From Corynebacterium lowii (GTDB lineage: Bacteria; Actinomycetota; Actinomycetes; Mycobacteriales; Mycobacteriaceae), in assembly GCF_001412085.1 (NCBI RefSeq), contig NZ_LKEV01000007.1, positions 62,001 through 126,000 of the forward strand: DNA of 64,000 nt, given 5' to 3'. Positions 54,765-64,000 of the stretch are shown piece after piece. A program made the translations under genes and the position numbers. The notes beneath the pieces are model-generated. The model made no database searches. It saw only the letters and a list, made by a program, of their open reading frames with translations, and was not told where the DNA came from. How positions within the stretch are numbered: position 1 is the first letter of the stretch; each line of letters opens with the position of its first letter.

Positions 54765-56114
54765 CTACCGCACCGCCGTATCACTGCCAAAACGCCCCTG
54801 GAAGATCGCCTCCACCTCGCTGAGATCCCTGCCCGTTGTCTCCGGCACGCGGTAGCGCACGAATATCAGCGCCACCACGCCCAAACCAGCAAAGAGCAGG
54901 AAGGCACCCTGCCCGCTCACCGCCTCCACCAGGGGCAGGAAGAACTGCGCCACCGCCCAGTTAGCCAGCCATAGAGCCAGCCCGGCCAGCCCCATGCCCA
55001 GGCCGCGCACCCGCATGGGCACCAACTCAGAGATGAGCAGCCAGGTGGTCAGCGATACCGCCGCCTGCTGGGAAACCATGAAGAGCGCCATCATCACCAG
55101 AGCGATCCAGGCGGCCGCCGTGTGCTGCGCGGCAAAGGAGTAGGCCACCGCCAGGGCCACCAGGGAGCCGATATTGCCCAGCAGCCCCAGGGTGAGCAGG
55201 CGCTTGCGTCCCACGCGGTCCACGATCCGCAGGCCTATGTAGCAGGAGATCACGCTCACCACGCCGATCACCAGGGAGGTGTGCACGGAACTCTCCACGG
55301 CAATGCCCACGCTATTCATCATTGTGGGAGCAAAATACACCACCGCATTAACGCCCGTGATCTGCTGAATCACGCCCACTGCCACGGCCACGCCCACGGC
55401 GGCGGCAATCCAGCGGTGTTCGCGCAGCACGCGCCACTGGGCTCGGGCATCGCGCGAGTCGCTAGAGCCAGTACCTATGTCAGTCAGCCGCAGCCCCACG
55501 CGGGCGGCGGTGCGCTCGGCGGCGTCGATAAGCCCCTTGGAGGCATACCAGGCGGGAGTATCGGGCAGGAAGAACATGCCGATGGCCAGGATAAGCCCCG
55601 GTACCGCCGCCAGGCCCAGCATGAGCCGCCAGTTTCCCGTGGAGGCCACCGCGGAGTTCACCATGTAAGCGCTGAGCTGGCCCACCACGATCATCAGAGT
55701 GTTGAGCGAGACCAGCCGCCCGCGCACCCGCGCCGGAGCCATCTCCGAGATATACATGGGCACCACGATGCTCACCGCGCCCACCGCCAACCCCAGCACG
55801 GCGCGCGCCGCCGTCATGGTGAGCACACTGGTGGCCGCCGCGCAGGCCAGGGAGGCTCCCACGAAGATCGCCCCGCCGAGAATCAGCGTGCGACGCCGCC
55901 CCAGCCGCGCCGCCACCGGCCCCGAGCCCACCGCACCAATGGCCGCTCCCGCCAGCAGCGCGGAGGTCACCAGCCCCTCTTGGTAGGCCGTCATCCCCAT
56001 CTCCGGGGAAAGGAAGAGCAGCGCCCCGGCCATCACGCCTGTGTCATAGCCGAAAAGGAGCCCGCCAAAGGCCGCCACGAGCGCTACAGTGAGCACATAA
56101 GTTCGTTCACGCAC
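54765..56114 (-). CDS. Sugar porter family MFS transporter
   Basis: 449 aa, twelve helices. N-terminal [18 protein letters not shown], the GRRR motif after helix 2, [17 protein letters not shown] in helix 7 and [15 protein letters not shown] at the end are the sugar porter signatures (XylE/IolT-like). Probably imports a sugar or inositol with H+. GTG 56114 is the likely start; divergent from nadE. Confidence 0.9.
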   Translation of the reverse strand: MRERTYVLTVALVAAFGGLLFGYDTGVMAGALLFLSPEMGMTAYQEGLVTSALLAGAAIGAVGSGPVAARLGRRRTLILGGAIFVGASLACAAATSVLTMTAARAVLGLAVGAVSIVVPMYISEMAPARVRGRLVSLNTLMIVVGQLSAYMVNSAVASTGNWRLMLGLAAVPGLILAIGMFFLPDTPAWYASKGLIDAAERTAARVGLRLTDIGTGSSDSRDARAQWRVLREHRWIAAAVGVAVAVGVIQQITGVNAVVYFAPTMMNSVGIAVESSVHTSLVIGVVSVISCYIGLRIVDRVGRKRLLTLGLLGNIGSLVALAVAYSFAAQHTAAAWIALVMMALFMVSQQAAVSLTTWLLISELVPMRVRGLGMGLAGLALWLANWAVAQFFLPLVEAVSGQGAFLLFAGLGVVALIFVRYRVPETTGRDLSEVEAIFQGRFGSDTAVR

Positions 56115-56147
56115 CCGCCCATCCTGCCACCGGAGGAAGCAAAACCC

Positions 56148-56975
<828 letters not shown>

Positions 56976-56998
56976 GCTGGCCCTTAGCTCCCTGCCAT

Positions 56999-57769
56999 CT
57001 AGGGCTGCAACGCCAGCGCGGCGCGGGCCGCGCTAACGAGCTCCGGGGCATAGCCCGGACCGTGGGTGAGCGTGTGCACCGCCAGGGGGTGCAACTGGTG
57101 CAGCGGGATACTCTCGCGCCAGTCCTGGGGCAGTGGAGGCAGGGCCGCCTCCTCATAGCCGGCGTATATCTCCTCTAGGTGCGGGGCGCCAAAGAGCGCC
57201 AACATCGCCAGATCGGTCACCGGGTGCCCGCCGTGGGCGGCGGGGTCGATGAACACCGGGCCATCCTCTCCAAAAAGCAGGTTGCCCGCCCAGAGATCGC
57301 CGTGTAACCGCGCCGGAGAGCTCTGCCAGCCGCGATTCCGCATGATCTCCTCTAGGGCAGCGCAGGCCTGCTGCACCTGTTCCCAGCCCTGCGCGCCCAG
57401 ATTGCCCGCCTCATAGGCCCGGCGTGCAAAGGGCAGCACGCGCTGCTCGGCATAGAATCGGGACCACTGCTGGGTAGGAGTACATTCCTGGGGCTGCGTG
57501 CCGATGTAATTGGGGCCCTCCCACCCCGGAGGCGGGCTACCAAAAGCGGGTGCCCCGGCGGCGTGGATGCGGGCTAACTCCCGCCCCGCCACTCGGGCGG
57601 CCTGCGCGGTGAGCCGCACTGCCTTTACTTCCCTGGTGGCTAGGTGCTCATCGCTGACCTCCACCACCTGCGCCACATGCTCGCTGGCCTCAGCCAACCA
57701 GCTCAAGCCCGCCGCCTCCGCGCGGGCCGAGAGATATTCGCGCGGATACTTGCGCACTATCTCCACCAT
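56999..57769 (-). CDS. Fructosamine kinase-like protein
   Basis: 256 aa, FN3K/aminoglycoside phosphotransferase fold. HGDLWAGNLLF and VFIDPAAHGGHPVTDLAML carry the catalytic Asp and metal Asp. Thought to phosphorylate sugar adducts on proteins or ketosamines so that they break down. ATG overlaps the stop of the pyridoxamine-oxidase-like gene by one base. Confidence 0.88.
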   Translation of the reverse strand: MVEIVRKYPREYLSARAEAAGLSWLAEASEHVAQVVEVSDEHLATREVKAVRLTAQAARVAGRELARIHAAGAPAFGSPPPGWEGPNYIGTQPQECTPTQQWSRFYAEQRVLPFARRAYEAGNLGAQGWEQVQQACAALEEIMRNRGWQSSPARLHGDLWAGNLLFGEDGPVFIDPAAHGGHPVTDLAMLALFGAPHLEEIYAGYEEAALPPLPQDWRESIPLHQLHPLAVHTLTHGPGYAPELVSAARAALALQP

Positions 57770-58203
57770 CAGTAGCGCTCCGGCTCCTCCCCCAGGGCAA
57801 AGGAGCGCCCGCTCAACTCTTCCGCCGTGATGCGCACGTAACGGTACTTGAGGGTGGGCACCCAGGGGCGCAGCGGCAGGGAATCCGCATAGTCGATGTC
57901 CGCCTGGTTATCCAGGGCCGTGGCCGTGCCGCGCAGCACCACCGACCACGCCGCCCCATCGCGCACCTCATCGGCCTCAAAAAGCACCTCGGGGTTGAGG
58001 CTGAGGCTAAAGAGCTTGGTGCCCTCGGCCGTGCGCAGGTACACCTCACCGTGCTGGTCCACCACGTAGTTCACCGGGAAAATATCCATTTCCTCGCTGC
58101 GGCGCACCACCAGGCGGCCCAGGGAGATGCTGCGGAGTTTATCCAGGCACTCCTCAGCGGAAAGCGCCTGCACACCAGAAGAATCACGATCATGGTTACA
58201 CAT
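57769..58203 (-). CDS. Pyridoxamine 5'-phosphate oxidase-like flavin protein
   Basis: 144 aa split-barrel protein. LDKLRSISLGRLVVRRSEEMDIFPVNYVVD and GTKLFSLSLNPEVLFEADEV match the small PNPOx-like family that binds FMN or F420. ATG 58203 has TAGAAT 7 nt upstream (leaderless); ATG 58212 is an alternative. Divergent from the TetR gene with overlapping promoters. Confidence 0.85.
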   Translation of the reverse strand: MCNHDRDSSGVQALSAEECLDKLRSISLGRLVVRRSEEMDIFPVNYVVDQHGEVYLRTAEGTKLFSLSLNPEVLFEADEVRDGAAWSVVLRGTATALDNQADIDYADSLPLRPWVPTLKYRYVRITAEELSGRSFALGEEPERY

Positions 58204-58249
58204 AGTTTTCATTCTATGCGGCACATATTCATGGCGTATCGTCCACGCT

Positions 58250-58837
58250 ATGACAGAGCACAGTGCCAAGAGGCCGCTTCGCGCGGATGCCGCCCGCAAC
58301 AGGGCACGGGTTCTCGACGCCGCCGAATACGTGCTCGCCCGCGACGGCTCGGCGGCCTCCATGCGGGAGATAGCCCGCCAGGCGGGCGTGGGCCTGGGCA
58401 CCATATATCGGCAGTTTCCCACCAAAGAATCCCTCTTTGAGGAGATCATTGCCGAACGCCTCAAGCGATTCCTCGAATACGCACGCGCCGCGCTTACTCA
58501 CGACGACCCCAGCGCCGCCTTCTTCGACTTCTTCGCCTTTGCCGTGCAGGAATCGGCGGGAGAAAAAACCCTCGTGGATGCCCTCACCGAGGCGCACCGC
58601 GATCCCCGCATTGGATTTGCCTCGCAGGTTCGGGAGTTAGAAAACACCACGGAAGCGTTACTTCGCCGCGCGCAGAAAGAAGGGAGCGTGCGCGGCGACG
58701 TCGCCCTGGCCGAGGTGCTCGCCCTCATCCTCGCCATGTGCGCCGCCTCCGATCAGCAAAATTGGGGGGAAGAACTAAGAGGTCAAACGCTGAACGTCAT
58801 CTTCGACGGGCTGCGTAGCAGCACCGCCGATCATTGA
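58250..58837 (+). CDS. TetR-family repressor
   Basis: 195 aa. Helix-turn-helix: RARVLDAAEYVLARDGSAASMREIARQAGVGLGTIYRQFPTKESL. Ligand domain variable. TATCGT lies 7 nt before ATG (leaderless). Likely controls the hydrolase gene that follows, whose promoter holds two CGGA-N8-TCCG repeats. Confidence 0.9.
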   Translation: MTEHSAKRPLRADAARNRARVLDAAEYVLARDGSAASMREIARQAGVGLGTIYRQFPTKESLFEEIIAERLKRFLEYARAALTHDDPSAAFFDFFAFAVQESAGEKTLVDALTEAHRDPRIGFASQVRELENTTEALLRRAQKEGSVRGDVALAEVLALILAMCAASDQQNWGEELRGQTLNVIFDGLRSSTADH

Positions 58838-58886
58838 CAAGCGGAACAGGGATTCCGTACATTCGGGAAACGGATCAATCGTTCCG
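58834..58886 (+). promoter_or_regulatory. Promoter with two TetR-type operators
   Basis: TTGACA (58834-58839), 18-bp spacer, TACATT (58858-58863). CGGA-N8-TCCG occurs at 58842-58857 (inside the spacer) and 58871-58886 (after the -10), 29 bp apart. Both positions would block transcription. Confidence 0.65.
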
Positions 58887-58916
58887 CTTTCCCTCTCTCC
58901 ATAAGGAGCCCCACCC

Positions 58917-59813
58917 GTGCGCACACCCGTGACCTTCACGAGCCACAACATCGACATCTCCGGCGTTCTCTACATCCCCGATGACTTCGACGGCCGCACC
59001 CTGGCCGGCGTCGTCGTTGCCCACCCCGCGGGAGGCGTCAAGGAGCAAACCGCTGGCCGCTACGCCGAGGAGCTGTCCAAGAAGGGCTTTGCCACCCTTA
59101 CTTTCGACGCCGCCCGCCAGGGCGAGAGCGGCGGCCTTCCCCGATTCCTGGAGGACCCCTTCCAACGCGCGGAGGACATGCGCTCCGCGTTCACCTACCT
59201 AGCCACCCGGAGCTTCGTGGACGAAAATCGCGTCGGCATCCTGGGGGTTTGCGCCGGTGGCAGCTATGTTTCCTATACGGCTCAAACGGACCGCAGGATG
59301 CGCGCGGTGGCCACGGTCAGCGCCGTCGATCCCGCCGGTGAACTGATGGAGGACCCAGAAACCCGCGAGTTCCTGCTCAATCAGGCCGGAATCCTGCGCA
59401 ATCTCGCGGGCCGGGGCGAGGGAGAGTTCCTCACCCACGTCAATCCCGGCACCCTCGCAGAGGCTCAGGCCTACCCGGAGCGCAGCATGTTCCGAGAGTC
59501 CTATGACTACTACATTGCCGAGCACACCGCGCACCCGCGCTCTATCGGGTGGGGAATGTTGCAATTCGACGTCCTCGCGCACTATCACCCCTTTGAGCAC
59601 CAAGACTGGATTGCCCCGCGCCCGCTCCTCATGATCGCCGGTACCGAGGCCGATACCCGCCACTTTTCTGAGGAGGCCGTGAAACTCGCCGGCCCCACGG
59701 CGGAGCTCTTTGACATCGAAGGCGCCTCACACATGGACCTCTATGGTAAAGACGAGTTCGTCACCCCCGCCGTGGAAAAACTCTCCGAGTTCTTCACCGA
59801 GAATCTCGATTAA
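58917..59813 (+). CDS. Alpha/beta hydrolase, dienelactone hydrolase-like
   Basis: 298 aa. The nucleophile elbow is GVCAGGS, with Cys in place of Ser as in dienelactone hydrolases; the acid and His are probably in GTEADTRHF and GASHMDLYG. A lid region (about 150-215) is present. GTG start with AAGGAG upstream. Probably repressed by the upstream TetR protein. Substrate unknown. Confidence 0.88.
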   Translation: MRTPVTFTSHNIDISGVLYIPDDFDGRTLAGVVVAHPAGGVKEQTAGRYAEELSKKGFATLTFDAARQGESGGLPRFLEDPFQRAEDMRSAFTYLATRSFVDENRVGILGVCAGGSYVSYTAQTDRRMRAVATVSAVDPAGELMEDPETREFLLNQAGILRNLAGRGEGEFLTHVNPGTLAEAQAYPERSMFRESYDYYIAEHTAHPRSIGWGMLQFDVLAHYHPFEHQDWIAPRPLLMIAGTEADTRHFSEEAVKLAGPTAELFDIEGASHMDLYGKDEFVTPAVEKLSEFFTENLD

Positions 59814-59842
59814 TTCCCGGCCGCACAACCATAAGGAGCCCC

Positions 59843-60607
59843 GTGGATACCATAAAGAACCTGCTTATTATCGGAGCTACCGGCCAAATTGGTCAGGTGG
59901 TAGTAAAGGAAGCACTCGCCGCCGGGATACAGGTAACGGCCCAAACGCGCAATACCGAGCGCGCTGCGCAATTACTGCCGGAGGAAACGCATATTCTCCG
60001 CGCCGACCCCACCGACGCCGCAGCCCTGCGCCCGCTGCTCCGCGACGTCGAGGGCATCATTCTCACTCATGGCGGCGACGTCGATGGGCGCCAGGGGCAG
60101 AGCTTCTATGATGTGGTGGCCGCGCTCCTGGAGGCCAGCGAGGACAAGCCGGATACCCCTATCGCCCTCATGACCTCTATGGGAGTATCCACGGTACCGG
60201 CGCGCTACGAGTTCGTGGCGTGGAAGCGCCGCGCCGAACGGCTCGTGCGTGCCTCGGGGCGGCGCTACACGATCGTGCGCCCCGGTTGGTTCGGCTACGA
60301 GGCCCCGGGCGACCAGCAGATCGACCTGCGCCAGGGCGATCTCCTGGGAGGGCAGCCCGGCGTGAGCATCGCCCACGTGGCCCAGGTGCTCTTAGGCGCC
60401 CTCACCGCGCCGTCGGCAGCGCGCAGGACCGTCGAGCTCTTCTCCCAGGCCGGGGAGCGCACCACCGACATCGAGGCGGCATTTTCCCCCACGCGGGCCG
60501 ACGAGCACGGCGTCGGGAAAGCCATTCTCGACGCCGTGGAGGTGCCCCTGGGCGAGGAACCCGCGGTGGTGCAGGAGGCCCTGAGCCGGTTCTCACGCAC
60601 TGCTTAG
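59843..60607 (+). CDS. NmrA-like NAD(P)-binding protein (atypical SDR)
   Basis: 254 aa. Rossmann motif IGATGQIGQVVVKEAL near the start; no classical SDR Tyr-x-x-x-Lys pair at the usual place except YEFVAWKRRAE, which fits atypical SDRs. RPGWFGYEAPG is family-like. Starts GTG after AAGGAG, 29 bp after the hydrolase; same operon. Confidence 0.88.
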   Translation: MDTIKNLLIIGATGQIGQVVVKEALAAGIQVTAQTRNTERAAQLLPEETHILRADPTDAAALRPLLRDVEGIILTHGGDVDGRQGQSFYDVVAALLEASEDKPDTPIALMTSMGVSTVPARYEFVAWKRRAERLVRASGRRYTIVRPGWFGYEAPGDQQIDLRQGDLLGGQPGVSIAHVAQVLLGALTAPSAARRTVELFSQAGERTTDIEAAFSPTRADEHGVGKAILDAVEVPLGEEPAVVQEALSRFSRTA

Positions 60608-61755
60608 TCAATGCGGCCGAGCCGGTCCGTGGCCCGCAGGTAATCCGCAAGGTAGGGCACCGTAAAGGCCACCTTGCCGTAGCCTGCTGGTTCGATGAGG
60701 TCCGTCTGGATAAGCCGGTGACGTGTATCGGAGATAGACTTCACCGGCTTATCCAATGCCTGAGCGACCTCCCCGATGGGGCAGGCTTCCGTTCCATCGA
60801 CTACCGCCGCCATTACCTCTAGGAACTCCCGCTGGGTGGGGCTAATCCCGTGCACGGCCGGGGCATGCACCTGTACCCCCATCACCGAAATGGCTTCCTG
60901 TGCAATGGCCTCAATATCTTTCGACTCAACGAGGGTTGCGCCCCGCTGCCGCGCCCGATTCCAGCTCAAATACCCCACGAGTTGCACCAAGAATGGGTAT
61001 CCCCTGGATATTTCCACCGCACGGCGTACCGCAGCATCGCTTAGTTCTATTCCCGAGCCTTCGGCGGTAGAGTGAAAAGCCACCACGGTATTCTCCGCAG
61101 AAAAAGAACCTAAGAGTTGAAGGTGAGCCCGCCTAAGAAAGGTGGCACCGGGCAGGTTTAAAAGGGCATTGACCCCCTGCGGCAAACCCGCCATCACGAT
61201 CGCTATGTTCAGCTCGTCTCTCACCACGTCCTGATAGGCCACGGCCAATTCGGTAAGGTCCTCCACCCGTGCATCCTGAACCTCATCCACGGTGAGCAGC
61301 ACACCGGTTTCCCGATATGACTCCGCCAATTCCCGCAGCTGCGTAGCCAGCGTCGGTTTATACCCTTGGGGTGCCTCGTCACTAAAACCTAGCGAGCCGA
61401 CGCCGCTAATGCCGATGCTATTAATTCTCCTGCGCGTTGCCTCCCCTCCTTCCTGCACGGCCCTGGGGATAGAGGTTTCCACCAACTCCTTGACGAGGTT
61501 GCTCCTCCCCGTGGCGCGTAGCCGCGCCCACCCTAGTTCGGCCGCTATATCCTCTAGCTCATTGAGCAGCACCGTTTTCCCTATCCCCCTCATGCCGCTA
61601 ATCAGCATGGAACGGCTAAAGGCCCCCGGGCCGGAGCGCAGCGCATTGCGAAATGCCTCCGTGGTGGCTGCGCGGCCTACCCAAAAGGCAGGCGGCACCC
61701 CAAAGGTAGGGCGGAACGGATTGCTCGTATCATCGCTCGTGTTCACGGCGTCCAT
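60604..61755 (-). CDS. AAA-type ATPase with C-terminal winged-helix-like region
   Basis: 383 aa. Walker A GMRGIGKTVLLNEL (about 55-68), Walker B LLTVDEVQD, and sensor region VMAGLPQG mark an ORC/STAND-like AAA ATPase. C-terminal part (about 290-383) looks like a helix-turn-helix (PIGEVAQALDKPVKSISDTRHRLIQTDLI). GTG 61746 is preceded by TAGGAT with a 7-nt gap and is a strong leaderless alternative. A 9-bp repeat array covers the -35 region. No partner genes seen. Confidence 0.82.
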   Translation of the reverse strand: MDAVNTSDDTSNPFRPTFGVPPAFWVGRAATTEAFRNALRSGPGAFSRSMLISGMRGIGKTVLLNELEDIAAELGWARLRATGRSNLVKELVETSIPRAVQEGGEATRRRINSIGISGVGSLGFSDEAPQGYKPTLATQLRELAESYRETGVLLTVDEVQDARVEDLTELAVAYQDVVRDELNIAIVMAGLPQGVNALLNLPGATFLRRAHLQLLGSFSAENTVVAFHSTAEGSGIELSDAAVRRAVEISRGYPFLVQLVGYLSWNRARQRGATLVESKDIEAIAQEAISVMGVQVHAPAVHGISPTQREFLEVMAAVVDGTEACPIGEVAQALDKPVKSISDTRHRLIQTDLIEPAGYGKVAFTVPYLADYLRATDRLGRID

Positions 61756-61766
61756 CCTATGCCCGG

Positions 61767-61839
61767 TTCGAGATCTTCGAGAAGTTCGAGAACTTACCGC
61801 AGATTCGAGAAGTTCGAGAACTACGAGACTTTCGAGAAC
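61767..61839. repeat. 9-bp TTCGAGAAx repeat array at the ATPase promoter
   Basis: Units: TTCGAGATC 61767, TTCGAGAAG 61776, TTCGAGAAC 61785, a 10-bp gap, TTCGAGAAG 61804, TTCGAGAAC 61813, TACGAGACT 61822, TTCGAGAAC 61831. Together they cover the -35 region and 60 bp upstream of the ATPase gene. Confidence 0.85.
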
Positions 61840-61887
61840 TTTGGCCCAAGCTAGGGCTACCCAGCCCGCCCCCACACATGAGAAAAA

Positions 61888-61930
61888 CCTTGGCCCGAAA
61901 AATCCACGCGGATAATTCGGGCCAAGGTTT
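61888..61930 (-). terminator. Bidirectional terminator between tRNA-Ala and the ATPase gene
   Basis: 12-bp stem CCTTGGCCCGAA / TTCGGGCCAAGG with T-rich flanks on both strands; closes the tRNA-Ala transcript. Confidence 0.75.
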
Positions 61931-61946
61931 CCTTGAACACAATAAG

Positions 61947-62019
61947 TGGAGCTAACGGGATTCGAACCCGTGACCCCCACACTGCCAGTGTGGTGCGCTA
62001 CCAGCTGCGCCATAGCCCC
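61947..62019 (-). tRNA. tRNA-Ala (GGC)
   Basis: Minus strand, 73 nt. Acceptor GGGGCTA/TAGCTCC with a G-T pair, D-arm GCGCAGCTGGTAGCGC, anticodon stem CACAC/GTGTG with loop TGGCA and anticodon GGC, T-arm ACGGGTTCGAATCCCGT. Confidence 0.95.
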
Positions 62020-62160
62020 GCATAACATAAAAGCACCTTCCCTTTATCAGGAAGAGCGCTTCATGCGAACGAGAAATAATGTACCTCGCACCGCAGCACG
62101 AAAACAAACCCGCTGGTCAAAACCAGTTTTCTAGCCATCCCCCGCACCCCACAAAGAAAA

Positions 62161-62180
62161 GGAGCGCCCGCGGGCGCTCC
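62161..62180 (-). terminator. Terminator after the CPHC oxidoreductase gene
   Basis: Perfect palindrome GGAGCGCCCG/CGGGCGCTCC followed on the minus strand by TTTTCTTT. Confidence 0.78.
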
Positions 62181-62234
62181 TTCCCCATCCTCACCCAGTA
62201 CCCAATTCAATCAGGCAAGCCCAGGGCAAAGGCA

Positions 62235-62972
62235 TTAATTGCTCTTGTACTTCTCCACCCAATCGGCCTCAAGCTGCTTTTCCTCGCCGTTGATGAAGAT
62301 GCGCGGGGAGGATACGCCGTTCTCGGTCTTTTCCAATTCATCGGCGTTCTTGGTACCCAGTTCATCGGTGCGATCAGCGTACTTGCCCTCACGGATGGCA
62401 TTCACCGTGTCCTCGGAGGCACCCAGTTCCTGAGCGGCCTCGGCGTACTTATCGTTGTCCCACTTATCGCTGTAGATATTGGACTGGTTCTCAAAGAGAT
62501 AATTGCGCAGGTTCCAGTACAGCCCGTCGTCCTCCGAGGAAGCCGCGGCCAGCACGGCGGCCAGGGCGCGGTGGGAGTTACCGTCCTTTTCTTCGTCGCT
62601 CATCTCCGCGTCGCGGTTGGTGTTATCCATAAACACCAGGGGGCGGATATTTACCACCAGTTCGCCGTTATCCACGGCCTCGCGCATGGCTTGGCGATCT
62701 TCCAGGGCCAGATCCGCGCAGTGGGGGCAGGAGAAGTCCTCGTACACGTCGGCCACCGGGGTATCGTCGGTAGCCTGCTCCCCCTTCAAGGTGATCTTGT
62801 CTCCCTCCCAGGAGGTAGTAAAGGCCACGGTGTCAATCATCGCCTCGCGCTTGGTGTTCTTACCGTTTATCACGATGTAGCCCACCACGACCACGGCGAT
62901 CACGATGATGCCCACGACGGCCCACAGGAAGCCCTTGCCCTTTTCATTGGGAGACTTAACGGTGCTGCTCAC
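62235..62972 (-). CDS. Membrane-anchored DsbA-like oxidoreductase (CPHC)
   Basis: 245 aa. N-terminal anchor (about 15-37), then DsbA-like thioredoxin fold with CPHC in EDFSCPHCADLA and cis-Pro in GVSSPRIFING. CPHC is the classical DsbA dithiol, more oxidising than the CPFC protein at 13.2 kb. GTG 62972 after AAGGA; the longer frame upstream is not conserved. Confidence 0.88.
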   Translation of the reverse strand: MSSTVKSPNEKGKGFLWAVVGIIVIAVVVVGYIVINGKNTKREAMIDTVAFTTSWEGDKITLKGEQATDDTPVADVYEDFSCPHCADLALEDRQAMREAVDNGELVVNIRPLVFMDNTNRDAEMSDEEKDGNSHRALAAVLAAASSEDDGLYWNLRNYLFENQSNIYSDKWDNDKYAEAAQELGASEDTVNAIREGKYADRTDELGTKNADELEKTENGVSSPRIFINGEEKQLEADWVEKYKSN

Positions 62973-63107
62973 AGTAATCCTTATCTTGTTGCTGCGGATC
63001 AAGATGCCCGGTAAAGGGCACACACACAGCTTAATGGACACCACCGCCAGGTTGAGAGTCCCTCGGGCAGATTCACAGAGCAATGCCAGCGGCGTACCAT
63101 ACCTGAC

Positions 63108-63434
63108 ATGTTCCGCCCCGCCATCGTCGTCGGCAGCGGTGCGGCCCTGGGCGCACTGGCTCGCCTGGGTGCCACCGCGCTTTTCGACGCCCCCTGGGCA
63201 CTCCTGGGTATCAACGTACTCGGGTGTCTGCTCATGGGCGCGCTGCGCCCAGGGCTTTTCTGGGGCAAGGGCGTACTCGGGGGCTTCACCAGTTTTTCCG
63301 CCTTCTGCCTGGTGCTGGTGCAGGCCAGCCCCCTCTTTTCCGCCTGCTACCTCGCCGCCACGCTGATCGGTTGCCTGGGCGCGTGGTTGCTTGGCGATGC
63401 GTGGGCGCAAACGCGGCGGAGCCAACCATGCTGA
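63108..63434 (+). CDS. crcB: Fluoride channel subunit 1 (CrcB/FluC)
   Basis: 108 aa, four helices. GALARLG near the start, GINVLGCLLMG and GGFTSFSAF are CrcB signatures. TACCAT lies 7 nt before ATG (leaderless). Overlaps the second subunit gene by 7 bp; the two form a heterodimer. Confidence 0.93.
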   Translation: MFRPAIVVGSGAALGALARLGATALFDAPWALLGINVLGCLLMGALRPGLFWGKGVLGGFTSFSAFCLVLVQASPLFSACYLAATLIGCLGAWLLGDAWAQTRRSQPC

Positions 63435-63748
63435 TCGCCGCCGTGGCCTCCGGAGCCTTCCTCGGTGGGGTGGGCCGCTATCTGCTGAGCCGACGCCCCG
63501 GTGGTTGGCAGGGCACGGGGATCGCCAACGTTCTCGCCTGCGCCGTGCTGGGTTTGAGCCTGTACCTGGGTGACCTCGGGGCCGCCGCCTGGGGTGCTGG
63601 CGTGGCCGGGGCGCTGTCTACGTGGTCCACGGTGGCGTCGGAAGTAGGAGCCGCCATGAAAGCACGGCGCACACCACGCGCGGCAGCCTATCTGGGGCTG
63701 ACCTTGTGTATGGGGTGCGCGGTGTTGTGGATGATTAGTCCGCGATAG
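63428..63748 (+). CDS. crcB: Fluoride channel subunit 2 (CrcB/FluC)
   Basis: 106 aa. FLGGVGRYLLS, GIANVLACAVLG and GALSTWSTVASE are the matching motifs, more divergent than in subunit 1. Actinobacteria and many Firmicutes have paired genes whose products form an antiparallel dimer. Converges on the FtsX-like gene with a 14-bp overlap. Confidence 0.9.
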   Translation: MLIAAVASGAFLGGVGRYLLSRRPGGWQGTGIANVLACAVLGLSLYLGDLGAAAWGAGVAGALSTWSTVASEVGAAMKARRTPRAAAYLGLTLCMGCAVLWMISPR

Positions 63749-64000
63749 CCTCCAGCGGAGGGGTCTTGGCGGCGTGGCGGGCGGGCAGCAAAGCTGCGAG
63801 CACGCCCACGGCGGCGGAGCCAAAGACCATAATCAGCAGTTGAATCGCCGGCACCTGGGTTCCACCCAGGCCTTCCGTTTCTAGAATATTCAGGAAGGAC
63901 CAGCCCAGCCCCAGGCCAATCAGCATGCCGGCCACCGCACCGAATACCGCCACTTGCACGGCCTCCACCACGATCATGCGGCGCACCTGCCCGCGGTGCA
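63735..64000 (-). CDS. FtsX-family ABC transporter permease, C-terminal part
   Basis: Only the last 88 codons lie in the window. The frame stays open to the right edge (HRGQVRRMIVVEAVQVAV). Two helices (about 12-32 and 52-75) and the ending LLPARHAAKTPPLEAIAD are the signature of MacB/FtsX permeases with PARRA-like motifs. The rest is beyond 64000. Confidence 0.88.
   Translation of the reverse strand, partial: HRGQVRRMIVVEAVQVAVFGAVAGMLIGLGLGWSFLNILETEGLGGTQVPAIQLLIMVFGSAAVGVLAALLPARHAAKTPPLEAIAD

Noticed and set aside
61767..61839. CRISPR array
   Set aside because: Units are only 9 bp with no spacers of regular length, and there are no cas genes.

Overview
The window looks like chromosomal DNA of a Corynebacterium (or close relative in the Mycobacteriales). 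The base composition is GC-rich. The gene neighbourhoods ugpAEBC, serB-ctaD-nrdF-ftn-nrdEIH and the dinG-pncB-clpS-murI-cpdA-rph-rdgB block are those of corynebacteria and mycobacteria. Many genes have a TAnnnT -10 box about 7 nt before the start codon, as expected for leaderless mRNAs. No species name is claimed.

Layout. 0-4.6 kb: a dhbACEB-type operon (minus strand) making 2,3-dihydroxybenzoate and loading it on an aryl carrier protein, the front end of a catecholate siderophore; the NRPS expected next would lie left of the window. 4.6-16.2 kb: oligoribonuclease, tRNA-His, lipoproteins, an L,D-transpeptidase, tRNA-Lys, glutaminase-STAS, nicotinamidase, a lipoprotein with beta-lactamase-fold motifs, CcdA plus a DsbA-like protein, a peroxiredoxin, and an XRE/HExxH regulator overlapping a PIN-like gene. 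16.2-20.4 kb: ugpAEBC glycerol-3-phosphate-type ABC importer. 20.8-25.9 kb: CAP-domain protein, OsmC/acyl-CoA-dehydrogenase-like pair, broken SRPBCC gene, MarR regulator, two small membrane paralogues behind a C13 tract, tRNA-Leu, and the Rv1343c/Rv1342c-like membrane proteins.

25.9-45.8 kb corresponds, from memory of M. tuberculosis gene order, to Rv1329c-Rv1343c: rdgB, rph, cpdA-like, murI, rhomboid, P1 peptidase, DUF2017, clpS, pncB, dinG. It is interrupted at 28.1-36.5 kb by an accessory block: an XRE regulator, a family of small DEYE-motif membrane proteins with a decaying tandem duplicate, an ABC exporter, an ActP/MctC-type carboxylate transporter and a frameshifted MFS exporter. The XRE-DEYE-ABC operon is the best candidate here for an uncharacterised system.

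45.8-54.7 kb: serB, ctaD, nrdF, ferritin (preceded by an exact direct repeat of DtxR-like half sites), nrdHIE (with a pair of NrdR-box-like sites) and a cysteine-free L36 gene. 54.8-64 kb: sugar MFS transporter, nadE, fructosamine-kinase-like protein, a TetR-controlled hydrolase/NmrA-like pair, an AAA ATPase whose promoter carries a 9-bp repeat array, tRNA-Ala, a DsbA-like protein, a two-gene fluoride channel, and the 3' end of an FtsX-type permease gene.

Two window-wide patterns stand out: the decamer GGCGTCGATA occurs 16 times (8 per strand, 3 intergenic), and likely leaderless promoters are common.
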